This document shows positions 50,240 through 58,890 of a stretch of 64,000 bases of DNA, in pieces. The notes beneath the pieces are model-generated. The model was not told the DNA's origin. It searched no databases and was given only the letters and a program-made list of their open reading frames with translations. The stretch comes from Fimbriimonas ginsengisoli Gsoil 348 (GTDB lineage Bacteria > Armatimonadota > Fimbriimonadia > Fimbriimonadales > Fimbriimonadaceae). The stretch lies in contig NZ_CP007139.1 in the NCBI RefSeq assembly GCF_000724625.1, forward strand, positions 1,860,001-1,924,000, written 5' to 3'. The position numbers and the translations under genes are program-made. The stretch's first letter is position 1, and each line of letters begins with the position of its first letter.

Positions 50240-51922
50240 TCATTTCCAGCTTATGGTGCCGACCTGCAGGGTGTGATTGCCTGGTTCTAGATAGAGGGAG
50301 CCGACTCGGTCGAGGTTGGCGGCTTTGTCGAGGGGGATCGTGTATTCCTTCCAGCCGTTGGACATCGTGGCGCCATCGGCTACGAGGGGGAAGACGGTGT
50401 AGTTTTTCACGTCCTTGTCCAGGAAGTAGTTGGCGTCGTAGGCGAGGTACGCGTTGAGAGGGCCGGCTTTGCCGTCGCCCTTCAACCAGATGTGAAGCTC
50501 CTTCGCACCCTTCCACAGCGACGGCTCGATGTTGTTGAAAAGCACCGTGGAGCCGTCGTTCGGTTTCCAAATAACGGATCCTTTGTTGTCGCCACTGTCG
50601 GAGCGATCAGACGGCCAAGTCACGTCGCCGGTTCGCAGGTAGAGGTCGCTTTTCAGAGAGGGGTCGAACAAAACGTTCGGATACGGCGCGTTCGCCGCCG
50701 TAATGCCAAGCGAGGACGGGGTGATAAATTGGGGCCTGTTGCCGATCGCGTGGTTCTTCTCGGTCCCGATCTGCCCGATTAGGTACATGGGAACTGCGGG
50801 GTCGTAGACCGGAATCTCCGCGCGATAGGCGTCGCCGCTCTTGACGAGGGGGATGGAGTGCCAGGTGCGAGACATCCAATTGCCGGGCTTGCCGTAGCTC
50901 ACGAGCACCTCGCTCCATTGCAGGGGAACTTTGGAGTCCACGGTTGCGGTGTAGACGAGCTTGCCGTCTTCCGCTTTCGCGGTTCCCTCGGAAATCGTGG
51001 GCGGCTTCGGATCTCCGAATTGCCAGTGGGTCTGCCAGGTCGGTCCGTTGCTATCGAACTCTAGCCTCGATGTCCAGGAGTGGTGCCGGTTTGGGGCGTA
51101 GGCAAACGCCTTTTCGCACTTGAGGTTGTTGTAAACCTCCATGACGGAGTCGAGCTTGGTGAAATAGTCGTCCAGCGAGACGCCCACGTAGATCGGCTTC
51201 GTCCCGGTGGCGGCGTAGGTGCCGGCGCCGTACATCTCGTACTGCTTGCGGGTGAAGAGGGCCGGCTGACCGCCCGATTGGTTGTTTTCGTCGGCGTAGT
51301 AACCGAGGCCGTGCCAGAGGACGTAGGCGGCGGGACGGTCGTCGAGTCCGTGAAGCGTCGCTACCATCAATCCTGGCCAGCTATAGCCGGTCACCACCGT
51401 CTTGTTCAGATCGACTTCGGGGCGGGTCTCCAAATAGTCGAGCGCGCGGAGCAGGGCGACCGTATGCTGGTAAACGTAGCTCTGCTTAGGATTGTCGCGG
51501 AACTGGTCGTCGAGACTGAACGGCTGCTGATAGCGGGGGCCGCCGACCGACCGGTCTTGGGCCGGGTCCTGGTTCCCATCCGGCGGAGCCACGGAGATCG
51601 CGAAGTAATTGTTCGTCGCCTCGACCTTCTTGGGAAAGGCGCGGAATCGGTCCACGACCATCAGGCCCGGCAGCTTGGTCGCTCCCTTCTTGTAGCTGAG
51701 GATGGCGAAAACGCGGACATTGTCGACCGACGAGAAGCGGACCTTCTCGAATACGATGCCGTTCTCTTCCGTTTTTGAGATCGTCTCCGGCTTGAGATCG
51801 ATCGCGTGGATGGCGGCGAGGTCGTAAATGCCGATTTTGTCCCGCTTGATCCCGGCCGTCTCGGCGACGCCAAGGGCGGGGAGGGCAGCAAGAAGGGCGA
51901 AGAGCGGTAAGTGGCGTGCCAT
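50240..51922 (-). CDS. Exported alpha/beta hydrolase, paralog 2 (catalytic residues present)
   Basis: A 560-aa protein with signal peptide ARHLPLFALLAALPALGVA. Same architecture as paralog 1. Ser181 is in VVTGYSWPGLMVATLHGLD, Asp is in SLDDYFTKLD, and His281 is in APNRHHSWTS. The C-terminal jelly-roll is LHIWLKGDGKAGPLNAYLAY with WKEYTIPLDKAANLDRVGSL. Begins 12 nt after paralog 3 on the same strand. Substrate unknown; an ester on the surface glycan is the likeliest target. Confidence 0.78.
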   Translation of the reverse strand: MARHLPLFALLAALPALGVAETAGIKRDKIGIYDLAAIHAIDLKPETISKTEENGIVFEKVRFSSVDNVRVFAILSYKKGATKLPGLMVVDRFRAFPKKVEATNNYFAISVAPPDGNQDPAQDRSVGGPRYQQPFSLDDQFRDNPKQSYVYQHTVALLRALDYLETRPEVDLNKTVVTGYSWPGLMVATLHGLDDRPAAYVLWHGLGYYADENNQSGGQPALFTRKQYEMYGAGTYAATGTKPIYVGVSLDDYFTKLDSVMEVYNNLKCEKAFAYAPNRHHSWTSRLEFDSNGPTWQTHWQFGDPKPPTISEGTAKAEDGKLVYTATVDSKVPLQWSEVLVSYGKPGNWMSRTWHSIPLVKSGDAYRAEIPVYDPAVPMYLIGQIGTEKNHAIGNRPQFITPSSLGITAANAPYPNVLFDPSLKSDLYLRTGDVTWPSDRSDSGDNKGSVIWKPNDGSTVLFNNIEPSLWKGAKELHIWLKGDGKAGPLNAYLAYDANYFLDKDVKNYTVFPLVADGATMSNGWKEYTIPLDKAANLDRVGSLYLEPGNHTLQVGTISWK

Positions 51923-51934
51923 GTTTCGGATTGC

Positions 51935-53662
51935 TTAGCGCCAGCTCAGACCGGCGATTTGTAGAGGTTTGAAGTCGGTATCGAAGAAGATACTGTCCAC
52001 GGCGGGAAGGTTTGCGACCCCTTTTAAGGGGATGCGATACTGCTTCCAAGTGGCGGGGAAAGTGTCTCCTATCTTCAACAAGGTCACGGGAGTGAAGTTC
52101 ACTTGATCCCGATCGAGCGAGTTTTGGCTTTCATACGCTAGATAGGCGTTTAACGGAGCCTTGAGTTTCTGGCCCTGGCCCTTTAGCCACACGACGACCT
52201 CGGTTGCGCCCCGCCAAAACGCCGGCTCGACGTTCTTGATCCGGACCATGCCATCCCAGTAGACGGGAACGGTGGCGGCTTTCATACCGGCCGGACCGGG
52301 TTGATCGAAGAGCAAACCCTTGTCGTAGTAACCGTAGGTCGCCAGGTAGATCTCATCGTCCGCGGAGCCGGTGAAGATCTCATGCGGATAGGTCGCGTTG
52401 GAGGACGTCACTCCGAGCTTGGCCGGTTCCACAAAAATCGGTACATTCCCCCGGTCACCGTAAGCTCGGGTGCCGATTTGAGCGATGGCGTAGAACGGAA
52501 CTTTCGCGTCGTAAATCGGCACGTCGGCCGATACGACCGCGCCGTTCGCCTTCATCGGAATTCGATGCCAGTTGCGACCGGTCCAATTCCCCGGCTTTCC
52601 GTAGCTCACCAACAGGTAAGCGCTAGTCTGGCCGTCGGCGGTGCAGGAGTAGCGGACCTTTCCGTTGACCGCGGAAACCGCCCCGCTTCCGATGCTCGGC
52701 GCATCTTTTCCGCGGTTCATAAAGTAGGTTTGCCACATGCCGGACCCATTGAATTCGTTCCGCTTGGTTTGGACCTCTTGCCGGTTCGGGGCGTAGGCGA
52801 GTACCTTCGGCGACTTCAGGTTCTTGACGAACTCGATCGTCGCGTCGAGCTGGGAGAGATCGCTGTTGAGCGGACTCGCCACAAAAATCGGCTGAGTGCC
52901 GTACTGGGCGTATTCGCCAGGTCCGTACATCTCGTACGCCTCGCGGCTGATTCGCGAAGGGAGGTCGCCGGAATTACCGTCCGCGTCGGCGTAGAAGCCG
53001 GCTCCCTGCCACACGAAGTAGCCGCCGGGCCGGTTATCCAGGGCGTGCATCAGGGAGACGACCATTCCGGTCCAGTCCTGACCCATAACGCTGGTCTTGG
53101 CGAGATTGATCTCGGGCCGGGTCTCCAGGTAATCCATCGCCCGAACGAGAGCCACGACATGGTGGTAGAGGTAGCTCTGCTGGGGGTCGCGGTTGAAAAG
53201 CTGGCGGTAGCTGGCTTGGATGCTATATTTCGGCCCGCCGACCGAATCCATTCGCTTCGGGTCGTCGTTGCCGACCGGAGGGGCGACGGAGATCCCGACG
53301 AACCCAGACTTCGCGTCCGCCGGACGTTCGATCGCGCCGAACCGTTGGGCAAACAAGATTCCCGGCAACGCCTTGGCTTTGCTAGGGTAGGTGAGCACGG
53401 TAAGCACGCGTACGCCGGGGACGGAGGTAAATCGCACGTACTCGGTGATAACGCCCGCGGACTCCGTCCGCTTGATCACCTCCGGGTCGAGCGGCACCGC
53501 TCGTAGGGCGGCGAGGTCGAATATGCCGATCTTGGCCGTAGCCTGCGCCGGTTTGCCGCCCCAATGCCCCAAGCGATGACCACTCGCCGCGGTGGCGACG
53601 AGGGTTAGACCGGCCAAGGCAGCGGAGCAGCAAAAGAAACGGCAGAAATTCATATTTAACAA
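51935..53662 (-). CDS. Exported alpha/beta hydrolase, paralog 3, catalytic residues replaced (probable pseudoenzyme)
   Basis: A 575-aa protein with signal/anchor CCSAALAGLTLVATAASG. It aligns end to end with paralogs 1 and 2, but the nucleophile motif is VMGQDWTGM (Asp196 in place of Ser). The His loop is APNRQEVQTK (Glu296 in place of His), and the acid segment is PLNSDLSQLD instead of the D-Y-F pattern. The 196-296 spacing equals 181-281 in paralog 2, so these are the aligned positions. The C-terminal jelly-roll is kept (EVVVWLKGQGQKLKAPLNAY). It may bind substrate rather than cleave it, or use an Asp nucleophile. Confidence 0.78.
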   Translation of the reverse strand: MLNMNFCRFFCCSAALAGLTLVATAASGHRLGHWGGKPAQATAKIGIFDLAALRAVPLDPEVIKRTESAGVITEYVRFTSVPGVRVLTVLTYPSKAKALPGILFAQRFGAIERPADAKSGFVGISVAPPVGNDDPKRMDSVGGPKYSIQASYRQLFNRDPQQSYLYHHVVALVRAMDYLETRPEINLAKTSVMGQDWTGMVVSLMHALDNRPGGYFVWQGAGFYADADGNSGDLPSRISREAYEMYGPGEYAQYGTQPIFVASPLNSDLSQLDATIEFVKNLKSPKVLAYAPNRQEVQTKRNEFNGSGMWQTYFMNRGKDAPSIGSGAVSAVNGKVRYSCTADGQTSAYLLVSYGKPGNWTGRNWHRIPMKANGAVVSADVPIYDAKVPFYAIAQIGTRAYGDRGNVPIFVEPAKLGVTSSNATYPHEIFTGSADDEIYLATYGYYDKGLLFDQPGPAGMKAATVPVYWDGMVRIKNVEPAFWRGATEVVVWLKGQGQKLKAPLNAYLAYESQNSLDRDQVNFTPVTLLKIGDTFPATWKQYRIPLKGVANLPAVDSIFFDTDFKPLQIAGLSWR

Positions 53663-53683
53663 CTCAGGTTGGACTCACGCACG

Positions 53684-53720
53684 CGGCAGGGTGCGATGAC
53701 GACGATCGCACCCTGCCGCT
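53684..53720. repeat. Perfect intercistronic hairpin
   Basis: GCGGCAGGGTGCGAT (53684-53698) and its exact complement (53706-53720) with a 7-nt loop. It lies in the 63-bp gap between paralog 3 and the AlgJ-like gene. No T-run, so a processing or stability element is more likely than a terminator. Confidence 0.85.
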
Positions 53721-53725
53721 TAGCG

Positions 53726-54763
53726 CTATCGAACGACCGGGACCTTTCTCCAGCCCTGGCCCTCCGTGAATTCACGAGAGGAGAAGACCCAAACGATCAT
53801 CTTCTTACCCGCAAGATTATCGCCTCTGCGCGCAAGGTTGATGCGTGCCGGAGTCGCTCCCGAACCCATCACCGCGACCACGTCCGGCGCAAATCCGATC
53901 CGCAAAGCGAGATTTTCGGGGAAGCCGGCATTTTCGGCAAGCATGTCGCCGCCGGTCGAAAAGATCAGATTGTGGCTGTCCCCCAGCAGAACGAGTGGGC
54001 TCTTACGGTCCGAAGCGACGGACGCCGATCCTTTCTTTACGACGGTGAGGCGGATCTTTTCCGGTCCGGGCTTGGCGCCGGAGATCATCCCCGCGAGGTC
54101 GCCGGTACTGACGGTGATCGTCTTCAGGGTCGGGGTGAACTTGCTCTTTGCCACCCCCTTGTACCAGGGCTGGCCTTTGATCTGCGCGGCGATCGCGTCC
54201 GCGGCGACGGCGATTCCGTTTCCGGACCAGTGGGTGTCGGTCTTGGCGTACAGGAGGTCACTCGGATGGTTCTTTCGATAGGTCTGGAAGATCGGAGTGA
54301 GGTCGAGCGTCTTGATTCCGCTTGCCGTTAACTTGGCAAGGAATGCGGCTTGGGCACTGTCGATGCGCGTGCTCGAGTTCGGAGCTTTACCGCCGACGAG
54401 CATGTCGGAGTAGATCGCGGCTTTCGCGGGCACCGGGACGATCAGCAGATCGACTCCGGCTTTTGCGCACTGCGCCTTGAAGTCGAGAATTGCGGGCAAC
54501 GGGTCGGCGGCGGCAGCCGACGTGGCGTGGCTCACCTTGGCGGCGTTCGGCCCCCAGAACTCCCCCGCCGTTAGGTAGCGCAGCTCTGGAACGAAAAATA
54601 GCCAACCGTCGGTCCCGGCCACCGCTAGCGCGTTTGCCTTGCCCGCCTGCTCAGCCTTCGCCGCCAGGGCGTCGCGAATCCCCTGAGCTCCCTGGCCGAA
54701 GGCCATTCCTACCGCGAGCGTCAGGGTGACGCCGAGTCCGAATCTCTTTCCATTCATCTTCAT
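53726..54763 (-). CDS. Exported AlgJ/AlgX-like SGNH acetyltransferase-type protein
   Basis: A 345-aa protein from ATG 54763, overlapping the previous stop (ATGA). Signal peptide GVTLTLAVGMAFGQ. The SGNH triad of AlgJ/AlgX is visible: DTHW with Asp176 and His178, and LLGDSHN with Ser263. AGTDGWLFFVPELRYLTAGE is the family N-terminal block. AlgJ and AlgX take part in acetyl transfer to alginate in the periplasm, with the MBOAT protein AlgI supplying acetyl groups. The length matches a single-domain member. Confidence 0.82.
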   Translation of the reverse strand: MKMNGKRFGLGVTLTLAVGMAFGQGAQGIRDALAAKAEQAGKANALAVAGTDGWLFFVPELRYLTAGEFWGPNAAKVSHATSAAAADPLPAILDFKAQCAKAGVDLLIVPVPAKAAIYSDMLVGGKAPNSSTRIDSAQAAFLAKLTASGIKTLDLTPIFQTYRKNHPSDLLYAKTDTHWSGNGIAVAADAIAAQIKGQPWYKGVAKSKFTPTLKTITVSTGDLAGMISGAKPGPEKIRLTVVKKGSASVASDRKSPLVLLGDSHNLIFSTGGDMLAENAGFPENLALRIGFAPDVVAVMGSGATPARINLARRGDNLAGKKMIVWVFSSREFTEGQGWRKVPVVR

Positions 54764-57096
54764 TTCTTCTCTCCCCAAAAAACGGGCCAACTAAACCAGG
54801 CGTCCCCTTCGAGCTCCAAGCGGTTAAATCCGCCGTACTTCCCTTCCACTTTGCTCCAAGGGGTCAGCTTGAGCGTCACCGTCTGTCCTACGCCGTAAGC
54901 GGCGTCGACAACCGTATTGTTCTGCATCCCCCAGACGTACACGACCATGTTCCCGTTACCGATCTTCCCACTCACCGCTTTGATATCTGCGAGTTGAAGC
55001 GCAATGACGCAGTCTTTGTAAGCACCGGGTTTGGGCGAGGGGGCTCGCGCGGCGATTCGCGCCTGAACCACGATCTCCTCGGAGACGGCCGGTTTTGTGC
55101 CGCTCGTCTTGGGGGGCGACACGGCCTTCGCCCCAGTCACGGTGACGGAGACGACCCCGCTTTCTCCCTTATCGTCCCGAAGTCGGAGGGTGTAGACGCC
55201 AGGCGCCACCACCTTGCCCCCGGCGTCTTTACCATCCCAGGGGACATTGACGGTTCCGGGTGCGCCTTGAACGGCAGGAAGGGAGCGCACCACCTTTCGG
55301 TTCGCTCCGAGGACGTCGGCTTTGAATTTGCCGGGGGCGGGCAGACGGAATGCGCCTTGAGTCTTCTCTCCCTTCGCCGGATCGATGGTGGCCGGAACGG
55401 CGGCGATTCCCTCGAGCTGCCCACTCGGGTTAGCCGTACCGCCGACGGTAACCGAGGCGGTAGCTGGCTCGACCGGCTTTCCATCCTCGCCATGGCCGGA
55501 GATATTGAACCGATACTCGCCAGGTTTGACCGGCTTGTTATCGGGGCCTTTGCCGTCCCAGGTCGCCTGGGCGTCGCCATCCTTCTCCGCCTTGCCTTCG
55601 CCAAGCTTTACGACCGGGTTACCAGCCGCGTCGACGACGACGGCGCGCCAGTCCCCCTTCGGCACCGTGAGGCGCACCTCGGCGGTTTCTCCCTTGGTGG
55701 GATCGAACGCCGGGGGCACGACGCCCAAGATCTTGATCGGCGTTTGCTTGACGGGGACGACGGTAGGCGGCGGGGCAACGTGGTCCGGCTTCGGCGGTTT
55801 GGGGAGCGGAATGATCTTCCAGTCGCCTTGCGACAGGTCACGCATCGAAAACTCGTAGATGACGACCTTCTTCCCTGCAAGCCGGTCCTCGCGATACATC
55901 TGGCGGGCCAGGTCTTGACGCGAGGCAAAGGAGCCACCAGCATTAACCGCGATCTTATCGATCGGCCGGCCGAGGTGATAGCCGAGATGCTCGGCGAATC
56001 CGGATGCGGTCCCCCAATTCATTCCCTCGAGGGAGAAGATGTTGACAAAGCTGTCGCCGAGCAGCAGCACGTCCGCACCGTGGCTTGGCGCCCAAGGGAC
56101 GTCATTCAGCAAGACCTGTTGGGTCGTCACCGTTTGCGGCCGGTAGATCTGCTGCCCCTTCGGTAGTTTCAGCATCTCCGCGATATCTCCCAGGGCGCTG
56201 ATCTGAATCGGCTTTAGTGTGGCCGCCGGCATTCCCAGCGGGGGTAGCGAGACGCGCGCCTGGATGAGATCCGCCACCTTCGCCGATACGTCGTCCATCG
56301 CCTCCGGCGTCCAGTGGGTATCGGTCTCGAGATACTGCTTCCCTTGGGCCTTGCGCGCGAGCAGCTCCGGCGTAGGGTCGTACACCTCCACCCCAGCCTG
56401 CGCCAGCGCCGATTTGAATGCGCCGAACGAAGGATTCTGAAGCGTCGCGCCCTCGGCTTTGGGGCCGACCAGTATCTCCGGGTGGATCATCGGCTTCGTT
56501 GGCATCGGAACGACGATGAGCTTGATGTTCCTCGCCGCGAGCTGCTTGTTGAAATCGAGAATCCCCTTGACCGGGTCCGGCTGAATCTCCTTCGCCCCGT
56601 GCGAACGGGCTTTGAGGAAGGATGGCTTTAGGAATCCGTCGGCCGTGAGATATTCCACGTCCGGCCGGTAGAAAAGCCATCCAGGCTGGCCACAGTAAGC
56701 CTTCTCATTACCGACTCCGAAGACGCCCGTGAGCACCCCTTGAGTGGGCGAGAGCAGCGCCTGGGTGAGGATCGAAGACTGCTTGAGCTCCGTTTCGAAC
56801 GACTCGATGCTCTCGGTGGAGGGGATCAGGCTCCAATAGTCCTTCGGCGTTTTGGCGGTGGCAATCTGTTGTTTCGTCGGCAGCAGGTTCACCGCTTGGT
56901 AGATCTTCGGCGTGCGTCCCTGGCGAAGCTCCACGACGTGTTGGGCGATATCGACGCCAAATACGATCCCCAGGAAACCGATCACCACGGCGGCCTTGGC
57001 GCCGGGGGAGAAGGTGGTCCCGTTTAAGTCGCGGTCCGCCTCTTCTTCGCGAGTGATATGGTGGCGCTTCGTCTTTACTTCGACTTGATCGCTCAT
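54760..57096 (-). CDS. Membrane-anchored AlgJ-like protein with FlgD Ig repeats and C-terminal domain
   Basis: A 778-aa protein. One membrane span lies at about residue 32-50 (AAVVIGFLGIVFGVDIAQHV). The SGNH/AlgJ domain (about 80-450) has QPGWLFYRPDVEYLTADGFL, DTHW (Asp259, His261) and LLLGDSFVNI (Ser349). Two FlgD-type Ig repeats follow: ATWDGKGPDNKPVKPGEYRF and VPWDGKDAGGKVVAPGVYTL. The end (about 690-778) is the C-terminal domain shared with the two LamG genes (YKDCVIALQLADIKAVSGKI, then VVYVWGMQNNTVV). It is unusually long for AlgJ. It probably acts on the outer face of the inner membrane. Confidence 0.8.
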   Translation of the reverse strand: MSDQVEVKTKRHHITREEEADRDLNGTTFSPGAKAAVVIGFLGIVFGVDIAQHVVELRQGRTPKIYQAVNLLPTKQQIATAKTPKDYWSLIPSTESIESFETELKQSSILTQALLSPTQGVLTGVFGVGNEKAYCGQPGWLFYRPDVEYLTADGFLKPSFLKARSHGAKEIQPDPVKGILDFNKQLAARNIKLIVVPMPTKPMIHPEILVGPKAEGATLQNPSFGAFKSALAQAGVEVYDPTPELLARKAQGKQYLETDTHWTPEAMDDVSAKVADLIQARVSLPPLGMPAATLKPIQISALGDIAEMLKLPKGQQIYRPQTVTTQQVLLNDVPWAPSHGADVLLLGDSFVNIFSLEGMNWGTASGFAEHLGYHLGRPIDKIAVNAGGSFASRQDLARQMYREDRLAGKKVVIYEFSMRDLSQGDWKIIPLPKPPKPDHVAPPPTVVPVKQTPIKILGVVPPAFDPTKGETAEVRLTVPKGDWRAVVVDAAGNPVVKLGEGKAEKDGDAQATWDGKGPDNKPVKPGEYRFNISGHGEDGKPVEPATASVTVGGTANPSGQLEGIAAVPATIDPAKGEKTQGAFRLPAPGKFKADVLGANRKVVRSLPAVQGAPGTVNVPWDGKDAGGKVVAPGVYTLRLRDDKGESGVVSVTVTGAKAVSPPKTSGTKPAVSEEIVVQARIAARAPSPKPGAYKDCVIALQLADIKAVSGKIGNGNMVVYVWGMQNNTVVDAAYGVGQTVTLKLTPWSKVEGKYGGFNRLELEGDAWFSWPVFWGEKK

Positions 57097-57186
57097 CCCT
57101 TTCCCTCCCCTATCGAGTGCGGTGGCTTGCCGCCGCTCTTATCAGAGAGCCGGCGAGCCTTGGTGGCGGTGACCAATAGACTCTCA

Positions 57187-57276
57187 TTCTCCACCCCCAA
57201 CCCCCTCCTCATCGCAAATTGAGTGTCGAGGTCAAATCCGGCCTGGTCATGCGACGAGGAGGGGGCTCCGGAAGGG
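57187..57276. repeat. Dispersed repeat, family B copy 2
   Basis: TTCTCCACCCCCAACCCCCT then CCTCATCG, and on the right CGACGAGGAGGGGG with CTCCGGA. Here the loop is about 45 nt longer than in copy 1. It lies in the 193-bp gap between MBOAT and the AlgJ-like gene. Confidence 0.8.
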
Positions 57277-57289
57277 TTGGTTTGCATGG

Positions 57290-58765
57290 CTAAAAGATGA
57301 AGTAGATGAACGGGTTGTACTCCTGGGTGACCAGGATGACGATGGCTAGCACGAAGACGGCGGCGCAGGCGAACGCCTTGCGTTTGGTGAGCACCTGGGT
57401 CCATTCCCACGCGTCGGGCAGGAACCACACCAAGATCGTCGCCACGAGCCCGGCGAGCAAGTAGTACGGCTTGTAGAGCAGCCCCGTGGTGATCGTGGCG
57501 CTCGCAGTTTTCTCACCGAAGCCGAACATCGTCGCAAGGTAGCTGGTCGCCTTTGGAAGGTCGCTTGCGCGGAAGAAGACCCATCCGATGAGCACCACTA
57601 AGAACGTCGCCCCGCCACGTACGAGCGCCGGGAGCTTCCAATAAAAGCTCTCCTTAGGCAGTCCGCGCTCGACAGCGAGGGCCGTTCCGTGGAGAGCGCC
57701 CCAGATGATGAAGTTCCACGAGGCTCCGTGCCAGAGGCCGCCGAGCAGCATGGTGAGGAAGAGGTTGATGTAGTTCCGAGTCTTTCCCTTTCGGTTGCCG
57801 CCCAGCGGAATATAGAGGTACTCCCGGAGCCACGTGGAAAGGGAAATGTGCCAACGCCGCCAGAACTCGGTGACCGAGGTCGACCGGTAGGGGGCATCGA
57901 AATTCCGGGCAAAGACGAACCCAAACATCAAGCCAAGACCGATCGCCATGTCGGAGTAGGCGCTGAAGTCGAGGAAGATTTGAAAGGCGTAGTTAATCGC
58001 CCCAAACCACGAGTCGAATACGCTGACCGAGTGGGCGTTGAAAGTGAGATCGGCGACCTTGCCGCACGGGTTGGCGATCAACACCTTCTTTCCCATGCCC
58101 AGCATGAAGAACGCCGCGCCCCGGGCGAATTTCTCCATCGTCAGCCGCCGCCCTTCGAGCTGGTCGGCGAGGAAGGAGAACTTCAGGATCGGGCCCGCTA
58201 CCAGATGCGGGAACATCGACACAAAGCAGGAGAAGTCGATGAAGTTCCGCATCGCCTTCGCATCGCCGCGGTAGACGTCGATGATGTAGCTGAGCGACTG
58301 GAACGTATAGAAGCTGATGCCGAGCGGCAGGATCACCCGGAAGTAGGTGTCCCACTGCAGGTGAGCCATGCCGACGTCGGCTACCGCGCCGTTATAGCTC
58401 TCCAAGAAGAAGTTGAAGTACTTGAAGAACCCGAGGACGACCAGGTTGGAGACGATCGACAGAACCAATGCCGAGCGCTGGACCTTTGTTCGCTCGCCGG
58501 GTGGAAGCGGGGCTTCTATCCTGGGTTTCCAGTCTTTCCAAAAACGCCAAGAGCCGTAGGCGATGACGATGCTCATCATCCAGTCCAGGAACGTCGTTCC
58601 GAACATGAGGAAGATGAACTTAGGATTAGCCCATCCGTAGAAGATGTAGCCTAGGATCGCCAGGCAAAGGTTTTTGGCGCGTTGAGGCGCCTTCGCGAGC
58701 GCGTAGTAAACAAGCAACGCGAACGGGAAGAAGTAGAACAGGAACAGCTGCGAACTAAAGACCAT
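57290..58765 (-). CDS. MBOAT family O-acyltransferase, AlgI-like
   Basis: A 491-aa polytopic protein starting with FSSQLFLFYFFPFALLVYYA. Hallmarks of AlgI-type MBOAT enzymes: TEFWRRWHISLSTWLREYLY, IPLGGNRKG, LTMLLGGLWHGASWNFIIWG (catalytic His) and YALAKAPQRAKNLCLAILGY. AlgI moves acetyl (acyl) groups across the inner membrane for surface polysaccharide modification. It is the first gene of the cluster and faces the C45 gene across a 125-bp gap. No alginate synthesis genes are near, so the polymer is unknown. Confidence 0.93.
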   Translation of the reverse strand: MVFSSQLFLFYFFPFALLVYYALAKAPQRAKNLCLAILGYIFYGWANPKFIFLMFGTTFLDWMMSIVIAYGSWRFWKDWKPRIEAPLPPGERTKVQRSALVLSIVSNLVVLGFFKYFNFFLESYNGAVADVGMAHLQWDTYFRVILPLGISFYTFQSLSYIIDVYRGDAKAMRNFIDFSCFVSMFPHLVAGPILKFSFLADQLEGRRLTMEKFARGAAFFMLGMGKKVLIANPCGKVADLTFNAHSVSVFDSWFGAINYAFQIFLDFSAYSDMAIGLGLMFGFVFARNFDAPYRSTSVTEFWRRWHISLSTWLREYLYIPLGGNRKGKTRNYINLFLTMLLGGLWHGASWNFIIWGALHGTALAVERGLPKESFYWKLPALVRGGATFLVVLIGWVFFRASDLPKATSYLATMFGFGEKTASATITTGLLYKPYYLLAGLVATILVWFLPDAWEWTQVLTKRKAFACAAVFVLAIVILVTQEYNPFIYFIF

Positions 58766-58890
58766 CGATCGCGCGAACGCTCCGGTAAAACTACCCGCCG
58801 GAACCCGGCATTTGAATCGGCTCTCAAATCTTGCGCGTAGGAGAGTTGAAACGTTATATCGAAAAATCGCCGTATGATAGAAAATTCCCT

